From contig JAFEUB010001038.1 in the NCBI GenBank assembly GCA_024529925.1, positions 4,158,501 through 4,222,500 of the forward strand: 64,000 nucleotides of DNA. The letters are read 5' to 3'. The notes under the pieces are model-generated. The model did no database searches, had not been told where the DNA came from, and was given only the letters and a program-made list of their open reading frames with translations. A program made the position numbers and the translations under genes. Source of the DNA: Ophthalmolycus amberensis (taxonomy: Eukaryota > Chordata > Actinopteri > Perciformes > Zoarcidae). This document shows, piece after piece, positions 25,226 through 38,200 of this stretch (within the stretch, counting starts at the first letter, position 1; each line of letters begins with the position of its first letter).

Positions 25226-28014
25226 CCCCCCCCCCCTCCTATTTTCCACGTTAACTCAGAGTACATATTAACTGACCTACTTTTTATCAAAGTCTCAAAT
25301 GTTCATCAGGACCGCAAGGGCCTATAGAATACATGCACAGCTCCCCCAAGAGCACAGAGGCTGTGTCTTTTGGAGTCTCTCTCTCTCTATGCTGTGGCTT
25401 GGCTGTAAAAATCCTCTGGGGACGGCAGAGCCTCCAGACTGCCCATACAAGTGCAGTTGCTGGTGGTGGCAGTGTACAAAAGTAGGACAATGCTCGCCTA
25501 AAGGAGAGTGAGGTGGTCTTGTGAAGGAAGGTCAGAGAGGCTGAAATTCCAAGACCCATGGGTACAAATTGAACGACTACCAGTTTCTGCATCTTGCTGA
25601 AATATATTCAAGGTGCCCTTGGCAAAATGTAAGGCCTGAGCTCTCTAAGCTGCTGGACCTTCACAGTTCTCGAGTGTGAATATAGTGGTGGTACATCACT
25701 ACGTGAACCAAGGTTGTGGAGGAAAAAACGACGAAAACACAAGCTCAGTAAATCCTTCCCATGACAAAGGTTAATGTAATAGTTGGCCCGCAACCTTTTG
25801 CGGTACATTTCAGCCGAGCAACAAAATCCCAAGATGCTTTAAATTACTGTATCGACTGTTTGAAATGTCACACAAAGTCTTGCACGTGAACAGGGGAGGG
25901 TCAGTGAGCGTGTTTAACTGCTGAGCTTGGGCTAAAATTGGATTAAGTTGGTGGAAAAGGTTATAATTTAGGGCCGGTGATTTTCATTGTTCTTTAAGTA
26001 CATGCAGTTGTTTGACAACCTGAAGGCATTCCTCCCTTTATAGCGGGCCAACAAGGATTTCATTATTTCGTGAATACGGAAAGTTGACTCGAGGCAAGTG
26101 TTCAGAAGATAATTGCTCTCTATGGACGCCCTCACATCAAGAAATGACACAATTCATGCTCGGCTGACTCCCTTTTAGAGAACAGATGGCCTAATATTGT
26201 GACTCAGCGTTTAAGACATTTCATATGCAATGAGTGTAATTGTGTCTTGGATGTAACACTGTGCAACTGGTTCTCATGACACATTCTACTCATTATAGTC
26301 AGTCGGTAGCCCATGTTGTGTTTTATGCATTATTTACGAAGACATACTCGTGGAGTAAAGTTAATGACTGGTATCAGCGACAACAAAGAGTCATCTGCCC
26401 ATACTATCTTCACCCTATCTCCTATAGTACAGACACACACTTCCATTATTTGCAGATGGTGACCCTGTAAATTGCCTTTGTTTGCTTGGCGGAGGGCTGG
26501 CTTAACTTTTCTTTTTTTTTGCCCACTCAAACCACCGAACCGTGCCAGCAAACACACACACACAAAGGTTCAGCTAATGCTAGGTGTTCAGCGACAAACC
26601 CCCACTGAGGCCTGGCATCTAAGAACAATGGCTCCTGGAAGAATCGGGAAGAGCCCCCGATGTCCGCGGGAAGTTTACAAGACAGACTCGACCACCTCCC
26701 CTTCCTCAGGAAACGCATCATGTCAAATGACCTGAACAAGTTGTGGTCTGAACTCAGAGGGACATAAGCATCTTCCTGGAGGATGCCGGCAGGTGCTTTG
26801 ATGCCTTGTGCAGAGTTTAGTTAGCGGTTAATGGGTGTCTGGCTATCGGAAGCAAAATAAACGGAAAACTGATATCTCTCGTCACAACGTTTAGACCCCA
26901 CCGAACTAAACCGAGCCACTGCAGATCCATTGTTGAACACATAGGAAGTGGTTTTGTGACTCAGCAGAAAGAACGCCAGAAGTGGCTCCTGGCATTTCAC
27001 CCCGTCCTGCTTTTATGAGATCAACTCTTGATATTCTCTCACCGCTGTTTCGCCTCTCTGGGTAAAGGATGGCACACTTTAATGTGAAAAGGAACAAACG
27101 TTTATTTTTGACCTTCTCATAGACAGTGATGCAAGCGCACATATCCTGTTTTCCATAAGAATGTCCACAGAGACGGAACAAATAACACCATGGTCATAAA
27201 GTTCAAATGGAAACATTAAATTGACCACTACATATTTATCGGATACTATGAACACATACAGTTCAATTAACTGCCAAGGAAACACAGAATTAAAGAATAG
27301 ATTTGCCGTCATACTTTTGAAGTGTACCAGGTATTGAAACTAAGCAACATTATACAACCAAATCTTTATATTTACACTGAGGAGCGCCGTTTTTGCCACT
27401 GTTAAACAATATTACATATAGAACTATATTGAATTATAGGATGTAGTATTGACGATATCCCTTTTGAGAGGTTTTGTTGGAAGGGCCTTGACCTTTTTCC
27501 CTTTTTTAAATAGCAAGCCAATGAGTGAAGAGTGACGTGCACCCTGCTGACATCATCAATGTGCAACATGTCTGCAGGAAAGTGGTGCTGCATGTAGATT
27601 TGATGTTCACAAGACCTCAGTGTAAACATGTAAATATCAGTATTTTGATAATGGGAAGAGACTTAAAAGCAAATTAATTCAGTATTGGCACACCAGCACA
27701 AATATGTCCCACTAAACAGCCATACGCTTAGAGGAAAGTGAGAAAATCACACTCTAATGTGCGTTTCATCCCTTTGCTCCAATAATAACTTGCGGCTACA
27801 ACTGTAACACAACTCGCATATAATGTATCGCATGAAACCCTAATGGCTGCCAAAAAAGGGTGAATTGAACACAAAAGTCAAACGGAACACGGCACATTCC
27901 CAATATTAATGCATGTTCATTGCGCCAAAATAAATTGTATGCTGCAAAAGCATGAATAAAGTATGAGCAATGTACAAAAAACAAGGTTTACATTTAAGGG
28001 AATCCTGCATTTAA
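25226..28014. other. intergenic sequence between the LINE remnant and the mid1 3' end
   Basis: A short poly(C) run (25,226-25,236) abuts the LINE remnant, and the region turns AT-rich after about 27,000. No coding exon was recognised. Confidence 0.55.
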
Positions 28015-28884
28015 TATTGGCATGATTCTATATCTTTTATTACATTTAAAAAAATAATTCAGCATTTATTTACCATGTAAAATTTATGTAAAGACATCTG
28101 AACAAATGGCAATGGCTACTTTGGTTCCTTTTCAATGAACGAGGGAAAGATAAGGGGAGGTATGCGATGAATTTACAAAATATACATCTTTAATTCTGCT
28201 CTTTCCAGCAACCATGATTGATTAACGTGCTGTGTGTGCGTATGCAATGTTAAGTGTATGTGTGTATTTGCGGGGATTTTCAAAGTGCTATATCTGATAA
28301 GGTGGTGTAAAGAAGAAAATTAGAAATTAATTTGTGGCTGGTTTCCCAGTTGCCATGGTACAAATGCACCCATCGTGGCCAAAAGTGCCTTAGAGTATGC
28401 ATGTGTGGCTCAGATCTGTCCATTTGTCCTGGTTTCTTCTGGACTGACTCCAGCTTACTCTCATCCGTCTCGAAAAAAGGGTTTCACTCGAAGCCAAAGA
28501 TGACATGAACCAGCGCCATATCGGCTATAAAAATCTAAGTAAACAACGGAAAATCACAGCTCAATGAGACAACACACCAGACATCTCTTCTTCTTTTTTT
28601 GCATATAAAAGCTGCACTAGGCCATTTTGCACAAATGGTAGCAAGTATTACGATCAGACACGTTTGAGTCCAGTGTTTTTTAGGGCCGAGCTTCTGTTTA
28701 GGAGACTTGACTCCTTATGCAAAGTGACGAGAATTTAATTTAGGTAAAAACAGCAGATTTGTATGAATTCAAAATGATGGGACACTGTGTTTGGAATCTA
28801 AATAATTTCACAAAGCTTGCCCAGTGCAGCTTTAACATAATTAGGACCAGTTCATGCTGATTTATTCCCGTCTGTCTGTAATTT
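28015..28884 (-). other. mid1: probable mid1 3' untranslated region
   Basis: This is AT-rich sequence downstream of the stop, with no coding appearance. Two AATAAA hexamers on the minus strand near 28,036-28,070 give a likely 3' end and a UTR of about 0.85 kb. A longer UTR is possible, because another AATAAA (minus strand) lies at 27,101-27,106. Nothing else was recognised inside it. Confidence 0.5.
28036..28070 (-). terminator. mid1: candidate mid1 polyadenylation signals
   Basis: The plus strand reads TTTATT at 28,036-28,041 and 28,065-28,070, so the minus strand carries AATAAA twice within 35 nt. A T/GT-rich stretch on the minus strand (TTGTTTTTTGT, about 27,974-27,985) follows downstream, as expected for a cleavage-factor element. 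The placement fits a UTR ending near 28.0 kb. Confidence 0.5.
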
Positions 28885-29233
28885 TCAGTTGTCGGGCTCC
28901 AGCTCCTCGAGATGGTCAGGGATGGGTAGACCAGTGAGAATCGTCAGACACTTGTTCCACACGTTGAACACGGGACACACGGGCTGGACGAAGGAGACGT
29001 GGAATGTGTGCAGGTGCTGGGAGCCCACGGCGTCGTAGAAGGTCACGTAACCGGCGTCGTAGTCGAGCAAGACCCCGACGCGTCGCAGGTGGGGCGAGGG
29101 CTCAATGGCCAGCTCTTTGCTGTTGTGGCGAACCACCCAGGAGTTGTTGCAGCGGCAGAGCACCCAGGAGGCCGAGTTCTTGCCGATCCACTCGTGCTTG
29201 GGGGCTGATTTGTAGGCTATACCCACAGCATAC
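28885..29233 (-). CDS. mid1: mid1 coding exon 9: SPRY domain and stop
   Basis: The exon holds 349 coding nt ending in TGA at 28,885-28,887. It encodes YAVGIAYKSAPKHEWIGKNSASW ... LLDYDAGYVTFYDA ... ending PIPDHLEELEPDN. The acceptor is CTCCTCAG. The LLDYDxG SPRY motif and the WNKCLTILTGLP tail are conserved; the last seven residues differ from human MID1. Intron 8 is only 76 bp, close to the minimum for a spliceosomal intron. Confidence 0.96.
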
Positions 29234-32200
29234 CTGAGGAGGAGCGGAGACTTGAAGCTTTACCTCAAACAGACTCCCGACTAGACATTTGTGGGTCAGT
29301 AAAACTTACCATGTGCTCCCTCCGATTAACGCCTCCCAGTAGTGACGACCGCTGTCGATGTAGACATTCCCCACCACGCCGTAGCTGCTCTGGCTGGTGA
29401 AACGCTCCTGGCTGTGGCCTTTCTTGGAAGTGGTCTCGTCCCGCTCCACCGTCAGGTTATCGTGGGACACCTTCAGCTTCTTGTGGGCAGATTTGGGGTC
29501 CAGCTTGAACGGCTGGCCTGGTAGAGAAGGATTTTCAAATGTATTGAGATCTATCTTTACAGAACTGCTCATTTCCATTCATTTACTTTCATAATTTGCG
29601 AATAATAAAACCAACGAGCTACTTTTGTGCGAGTGTTTTTAAGGATATATTTTCAGCAGAGGTCGATCCGATACCGAGCGTTCGTTTTCAGTAGTTTTGT
29701 GCTTACTGTTGGTCTTCAGAGTCCCCGGTTCACTGCTCCTGCTTCCCGCTTGGTTAATGGCCTTGACAACAAAGATATACTTTGTGCCGCTCTGCAGACC
29801 GTGCACTGTGTAGTGGTTCTGCTTGATGTTGGGAACAATCATCCAGCTCTCCAATGAGTTACACAGACCTGGGAAAGAGAGGGTAAGGGGAGAAAGAGGG
29901 AGGGTTGATACAGTGTTAATTCAATGAGACATATTCAAGTTTTTGCTGGTTAAAGGTTCCTAAAAAATGTATTTATAACAAATATAATAATCTTTATATA
30001 ACGGATAACCGTCTGAGAATAAATCTGTGTAACTGCAGACATGTTCAGCAATAAACACCCAAATAGGAGAAAAATAGGTTTATTTCAAGATTTCCTGGAG
30101 AGGAGTGAAGTCCAGTACAGCCGTGTGACAGGATAGTGTACGAAATTATTGGTTGTGTGTTAGCCTGCGGCAGTGGGAACAGGTGAGAGAGTGTGAAAAG
30201 GCACAAGAGGAAACCATTCACACCTCGACGGCTTCATAGCTGCACTATGCTCCATCTGCTTGCTGTGCGTGTTTATTCAATGGCACTACAGTACTGCAGC
30301 ACCACCTCCTGAGGCGTGTATGCGTGTTCCCTTCCACGTCATGGCTTAGTATGCCTGAGGAATTTACACAGGAAGGTACCACTACCACTGTAGCTGCTCT
30401 TTGTTGGCCACCCAGAAGTGAAAATAATATTCCATACCGATGGTCTTCAGGTCTCCTTTGAATGTTACAGTGTCACGTAAAGATCTGGCCGCACTGGCTT
30501 CTCATTTACCTCTGTGGAGAAATAGGAACGTGTCCATTTCTGTGTCCACTTTCCAGTGACAGTGTTGTCATGTACAGCCTGTATGTAAGCATGTGAGATC
30601 TGCAATAACATATTCACCATTGGGCCTTCTACTCGGGACCGCACGACCGCCTTTGGACAAATAGGAAGAGCGCCAGTGCGTTTTATTGATAAATTGGAAT
30701 CGATGACGTCTCTGCAATTTTCACACTATGCAAAGTCAAATTAGGACATTATGATAAGAGGGTCACACTGAGGAATTGCTACTATTCCATACAGAAAGTC
30801 TATTAAAATCCATCACATAGAAGCAGGCTATGTCTTTCTCCCTTTCCTATCATCTTAGCACTCATTTCCCACAGGCAATCTAATTCCACTGAACATGTGT
30901 GCATAGGTCAAACGTGTTTTTTAATAAATCAACATTGGTAGACTTTCACTTCTCGATTCATCCGAATTGCTCCGGGGGTAATTTTCCAGCAGCAGCAACC
31001 TCTGACATTATCGGATGTGAAAACAGGAGGTGAGACAAATCACAGCGTCTCTGTGAACGGGAGGAGACAGGGATGTGAAAGAGAGGGAAATAAATGTCAC
31101 ATTAACCTGATGGCCGTCGGTTCCAAACATGCTTTGAAGGGTAAAGTAATTTGAAAGGTGTAACCTCGGGAAGATGAGAAGAAAGAATCTTTCAGCATAC
31201 GGACTCCGTCATTGCCACTTTAACATCTCGCATGTACAGACATAAGAACTCCGTACATCCACTCAAAGTCTCCTCTTTTACTCAGGGCTCTCCACCCAAA
31301 GTGAATTATCTGCTGCACTATTGTCAAATCTTGTTCGCCTTTCATCCGTCGCAAGCTACAGTCACTTGATGTGCGACAACATCTGAAGGTGATAGCAGCA
31401 TAAAGGCCAGAGGCTTCACTTCAGGAGGTTCCACTTCCACCGCTATCTCGGCTTTTAGAAAAGCATTATAGCTCCCAGCTGCCTTAGGGGAGCCAGTGGC
31501 CACCAGTAGAGCAGCATGATTGTACTTGAGCAGGTCTTTTTATTCCGTTAGCAAGTTCTCAAGATGCTTCTTCAAAACATCTTTAACAATTAGTTTGTCC
31601 CTGGTGCCATAAAGCATCTTAATTTGTAAGGACAGCTTCTCTCTGGAGATAGCTTGCTACCTCAGCATTTTATATCCATTCATTTAACCTGGATTCAATC
31701 CTCCATCGAGTACTTTTTAATCGCAGATGTTGCACATGCAAACCAAAGACAAATTACTGCCTCTTGCGTGCAAAAAGTAGACACAGAATTGCCATTTTAC
31801 TGTCACTTCATCTTCCCCATTTTCCATCTGGGTGGGGTTGTTATTCCGTCCGTAGCGACTTGACATATCCATCCAGTCTGCATCAGTTTCAGTTAGCAGG
31901 AAAGCTGCAGTAGTGCTTTCTGGGGGCAGTTAATATGTTCTGCGTTGATGGAAGAAATATGCTGATTTCAGAGTTTTCTCGTCAATCTCATGCACGCTAG
32001 AGGCCATTTTCAGAGTTATTTTTTTGATGGCAGTATTTTTCTGGTTGTGACACAGGAATACAAAATCACTGTTTCCCAATTTTGCCCACAAAACACGGAT
32101 TGGCACGGTTGTTTTCCGACAAAGACAAACTAAGAGATGTGGAGTAGACTCCCACCAGGCTGCTAAAAACACTAAATACAAAAGAAGATGCTACTTCCAA

Positions 32201-35200
32201 AAACCTGAAACTACAATAATTCCCCGTCTGATTTCAAGCATTCCTTTTCAGCCACTCGTACTTACTGGCAATGTTAGACTGCCCAGTGAAGATGGCGTAC
32301 TGGAGCTCATAGGACACCACTGTGAACTCGTCATCAGATGTCCAGTGGACCGAGATGGTGTCATATGAAGCTGTGCACAACTCTTCCCTTATGCACGGAG
32401 CGCTCGGAGCTGCAGAGGGCATAAAAAAGGAAAAGTCATCCAACACGATCTAATGCTGATAATACCAACTGAATATAATTGCAAATTACGCTATTCCAAA
32501 AGTGATAACACACTTGTCATTTGTTTTAGCAAACAGTAGCCCCAATTAACCCCGTACTAGTTCATTTGGCTCCATTTATGAGTGTAAAGGGTTCATTACA
32601 CACAGGACTGAAGATGTTCTTTCCACTAGAGTGGTAGGTTGAGCATTAAAAGCAATCGAGAAATAATGAAATATTCACATGAAAAGCAGCTCACATTAAC
32701 ACAGCGGGGAGGGTAAATAACACAATCCCTTTAGCAGTAACTAATGCGAGTCGTTGTATAACCAGATACGCTAGATTGGCTTTTACACTCATGTATCCAT
32801 GTGCTCTTTATGATATAGTTCTCCTTTTTATTTGTATTCACAAAGCATTTGGTAGGAAGAGAATGGACTGAGGTAAGAAACAAAGATACAAAGACGCAGC
32901 TTAAATTGATTGTACAGCCACTTCTCATCTCTTTCTGCGTCTGTCACTCTCTCCCTCTCCCAAGCATTCTGCCATGAGTGGCTGAACATAGTGGAGTGAT
33001 TCAGACTGATTCACTTAGTGAAAAGGCCCTCCAGCGAATCCCTCATGCATCGCCGAGAATAAATATGAGCCAGCCATTTTCACAGACCTTCAAATCCACT
33101 ACACATGATGCCTTGTTTTTGTCCCCGGCGTGCTCATAACTCACACGGTGACATTATGATGGGCCCTTCCAAATAGGACATCAGAAATTAATGTTGAAAA
33201 TTAATTTGGGAGTTAATGTACTGGGGACCACTCCTTCAAACGCAGTGCTTGAAAACAGCAGAGACTTCAAAAGAATAAGGAAAGTAGAACTCGAAGCAGG
33301 AATAGAGTTGTAATGTTTGGTTGTATGTTCAGTGAGGAACTAAATTAAAAAGCCTGTAGGTATAACAAAAAGTGACACCTGGTTTGTGATTTTAACCTCA
33401 AAGAAAGTAAACCTCAAGCGTTTAGGGTTAATTGAAATGCCTTTGATGTTGGCATCATATTAGTGCTTTTGAATTAATAATAACAATGGGCTTGAATCAA
33501 TAGATGTCCCTCTGGAGGGAAGGCTTACCTGTCAGGTAATCCAGATTCTCCAGTAGCTTCTTCTCTCTGGTGAAGTCCAGGGCAACCGTGTCAAAGGTGT
33601 CCGTTAGGTGTATCTCGGGAATCAGCACTTGGGTTGATGCAGTCGCCATGGAAACCCTAGATCAATACCAATCGAAATAGAACAGGCTTTCATACTTTAT
33701 TGTGTGTTGTGTTTATATTAGAACCGAGGAGCTTTATCATGGTTTATAAGCTACGCCAAGATGCTGAAACAAGGAATTTTGGCATACTAGGCTGATGGAT
33801 TAAGATACGTTGTATAAAATGAACTAACTGCTCTAGAGTTGCTAAATTATAGATACTCAAACTGAATTGAATCAGACCCCTAAATAGTGAGACTGCAAAT
33901 GAGATTCCGATTGAAACACTCCTGAGCATGCACATATTGGACACCGGGTTTTGCTCTAAATTGCCAAATTAGGAAGCTTGAGTTGGGAGTGGAATGCAAT
34001 TTGGCTAAATGAAGGCTAGATTCCCTCTCTACTCGTCTGCTGTTGGGGAAATCAAGTACACAAAGTTCTCAAAGTGTTTCTCAATATCTGTGTGTGCAAT
34101 CTTTGCCCACTTCCTAACGCCAGACATTGACTGGCTGAGCTGAATTATTCCAACATGTGAGGCCAGTGTGTGGGCTATCTGACCTCTCGTTGATGCTCTT
34201 GGCGGTCTGCAGGAAGCGAGCGTGATCGGTTTCCTTAAGCGTCTGATCGGCCTGCGTGATGAGGGCGGAGGACCTCTCGATGCACTGCTTGCAGTTGGTG
34301 ATCTGTTGGGCGAGCTTCCGAATCCTTTGTGCCTGGGAAGGATGGCAAAGGGAAGTATGAGAACAGTGCTGTTAGGTTGGATCAAATTACTAAACCTAGA
34401 ATGCATGAAAATACCTACAACCGGGTTAAGATGTTGCGGATTATTACGGATTAGAACATAATCAGACTTGACAGGAAATGACCCCAAAACGTGTTGTTTT
34501 TTGGGTACGGAGATGGATTTTAATGTTTCAAAGTTAGTCGTACGCGAAAAGGTCAAGTCCAGGGCCGACTGATGCACATAGTCTTGTATTTCTTCATGTT
34601 TTCTTAATTGGTATGAACATCCAGCACTGTCAATTACAGCAAAGGGTAAGAACGTGTCCATCCTGCTTAGAGTTCAGGGACTGGAAGCTGATTTGTTTTG
34701 GCCTCCTTCCTTGTTTCATGTTCTATGAGGTTCTGTTTAGACGCCATGGATGTCTTCTCACTCTGAAGATAAATGAACCAGACACTTCAAGGTTAACTCT
34801 ATGTTGTAGAGAAACTGTAAGTGTCCTTCTGCAACTAAACATCCTACGAAAGTTAATTATTTTGAAAAAGAAACCGAGTGAGTTAAGCTTTTCCATGTTG
34901 CTGCCAATACTGCATTCGTTAGGCCTTTCAGTGATTTTACTGCACGCAAATCTGGGATTTGATATCCCCTCGTTTGCCCCCCCCCGGTTTCATCCCCTCT
35001 CCCCACAGTATGAGCAGAGATGTTAGCAGACAGATTGAGGTCAGTGGCTGGATTGAGGTTAAAGGACATTTCATCATCAGCTTGGCTTGTGCAGATCAAA
35101 AAAAAAAAAATCTAATCTCAGTCCAATTCCATTTCAAGTTACAAAGTCCTCATCGTGTTCAAAAATAAGGAGAACGAACTGAAACTTTGTCTCAGAAAAG

Positions 35201-38200
35201 CCTGAAAAATAAACATCTTTGTCTTTTCCGTGTCCTCGCTGGCACAATCCTCAAAGCTAAAAGCACACATTACACGGTGTCAAAAAATAAATCCCTGGTG
35301 GGATCCTAGTCTCATTAGAGACAGCTTTTTAAAAAATCATCTGGGTTTAGAGTACAAGTACACGCGCCCTCCCATATGCTCTGGGATCTACTTTGGGCCA
35401 GTCTGAGTGTTTTTCCCCGTCTGTTCAGAATGTGTTTGCATTGGAGGCAGCTGAACAGTTTGGCATCTGCTCACAATATAAGGTCAAGTGGCTGTAACGA
35501 AGTATTGCATTGGACACAAATATAGCTTGGAGTGTTTTCAATGTTTTAAATATTGATGGATAAAGGTAATGACATCAGCAGTCTGTTGGAATCCAAACCG
35601 TTTGACTTATTACATTGTATATGAGCAGGAATAAAGGAGTTAATTAGTTTTTGTCATGCATATGACTGTTGAATATTATATCTGCAGACGGTATTTGCCC
35701 CTTGATGATCATTGTACCTGCTGAAATGTTGATGGACAAAAACATATTTACATTGTGCTGTTTGTGGTGGAACAACAAACTGACAATGTGGTAGCTTTGA
35801 AATGGGCTACGCATTTTAGTTTATTCACTGTTGGCCATGAGGTGAAAGATCGGAACACAAAATGGCAAAAGAAAATAACTGGTATCTGCTGTCACACTCC
35901 TCGCCCCCGCTGAGCGTTCGCCTCACCTTGCCCTCCTTGATCTTGTTGCCGATGATCTGCCTCCTCTGCTGAATAATGTCAATCAGGACATCGCACTCCT
36001 CCAGGAGCTTGCCCTCTTGGCGGGACGTGTTCACCTGAGAACCAATTCACAGAGAGCCATCCATAAACAAAGAGATTGAGAGATTGTGGGTATATATAGA
36101 GTGAGAAGTTTAGTGGCTCCACATCATGTCGGCCGAGGGACGGGATGTCATTTTCATCCATCAGCCGGCTGAAGCAAACACTTTGGGAAGATGAGGCATA
36201 TTCAGCCATTTTGCCTCCCGCTCGCTTTGAGTGCTGAGTGACAAGTGAAATATGCAGCAAGAAGTATTATACTGTTTGAAGACTTATGGGAATCAGACAT
36301 ATTTCATTTTACATAATCCCCGTATTACAAAAGAAATCCGCGTTGCTGTTTGCTCAAATTTGAGGGTTTGCTATCACACTGTAGAAGGTATAGAACGAGT
36401 TGACCTACATATAGATAAAGGCCAGTGCTCCCCTAACTTCATATGAGGCATATTGATTTGTGTGGCAGTTGGTTCCAACATCTGCTGGGCTCAGAACCAA
36501 ACACTGATGTTAAGCTGATGAAAAATAATTGGATTTAGTTGGAAGGTGTTTGGGAAAGTGCAGTTGACTCTGAGAGTCTTTTAGAAGCAAAAGGGCAGCC
36601 AGCCGAGGTGTTTGATTCACTTGGAACCTTTACAGTCTATAAAAGCTGTTCAACTCCAATTATGAGACTGCGGGTCCGAACATTACGTGTGCTTCTCTCT
36701 TTGTGGCCATTTCCTCGTGCTCCTTTCAGCACCTTGTAAAGTGTTGCGTTGCCGCTGCGAAGCGACAGCACAGGGAGCAATGAAAGGGAAGTCTGCTGTG
36801 AGTGTTGCCAAGCCAGCCAGTTAGCTCGCATGTATTCAAACAAACACATACCCTCTCTGTTAAACACAGGTGTTTTAATAATGACATCATGGGCAGTGAT
36901 TAGCCTTTCCTCCGAAGAGCCAAACAAGGCTGGGAAGTACTTCCTCAATATCCTCAACGTGGCCTCCTAAACAGCCTCCGTGGGCTTTTCTGGACCCCGT
37001 GTTGCAGACAGAAATCATTTTATATTAACACCTGGATTACAAACCTACAGTGTGCGAGACGTGGTACGATGAACGCCTTCGAGCAACGCCGGTGTGTCTG
37101 CCTTTTCAACAATACTAATTGGTCCCTTCGACATCACCGTGACAGCTCTGGGGGGGACTTGAGATGTAAAAGTGCTTACTCTGTGAAAAGCTTGTATATG
37201 TGTTATCTCTTTCTGTTACTTTGTGCACAATTAGTATACTTTAACAGATCTAAATATAATGGGGATTTGGGGGTGGAATATTCACTGAAATTAGAGCACA
37301 AAGACACACATTGAAGTTCAACTTTTATTTTTTTTGGAAGTCAGCTCTTTTTGGTTCCGCTTATTTTGCTGTGTTTTTAAAGCACCATCGGGTTATGAGT
37401 GGTTTCCACGAGCTGCTAAACAGCAATAAAGTAGAGCTGGCTGACATTTCACGACCATTAATCTCAAGAGGTCAATGTGAACGAAGACGACGTCCTCCGA
37501 TATTGCTCGTCCGAGTGGAACGACCGCCCGCCAGGCGGCGTGGACGCACACAAGTCATCACACACGCACACACTGTGGTCGCTCTGCCTCCGAATTTCAG
37601 CAGTAAGAAAACGTTCACACACGCACAGTTTGTGACCAGAGTACATGATGCACCATGTAAGGATGTGGAGCATCTAATGACTGTGGGCAGAGCCCTCTGG
37701 AGCGTATGAGCAGTATAACAGATTGCAGTATTAAGTGATTCATTAGCCACAGAAACGCACGAACATACAAAGACGACTCAGACCTCGAGGATATCCAAAC
37801 TTTCGGAAAGGCAACTTTCTGTAAAGGGAGGTGACTTTAACTTCACAAGACATCAGAGGAATTTATTCTTCTGTGGCTTTGCTACAGAATAAGCATTAGT
37901 GTTTTTCCCTCGCTCTGAGTTTTTTTCTTTATTGCATTTCTGTAAACAAAGCAATTAAGTGCTTCAAATGGTCCCTCTTTGACTGTTTGTTATTATGTGA
38001 TTAACTTCATTTAAACATTGTAACTCTGTTTGCAACATGCAAAAGGCATTATAGTCCAACAATTACAGCATCTTGATTCTATTAGTTGACGTGTTGCTCG
38101 CTGAAAAAGAATGCTGGTATTTGTAGTAATGCGGTGCAGGAGCTTTGAATTGTGGCTAAAGTTAAACCACAGCTCAGAAGAACTGGGTGTTTTTTAGTAT

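Noticed and set aside
28999..29237. Plus-strand open frames opposite mid1 exon 9
   Set aside because: They are antisense shadows of the SPRY exon.
34029..34661. 210-residue minus-strand open frame as one protein
   Set aside because: Only 34,184-34,332 is mid1 exon 4; the flanking residues are translated intron.
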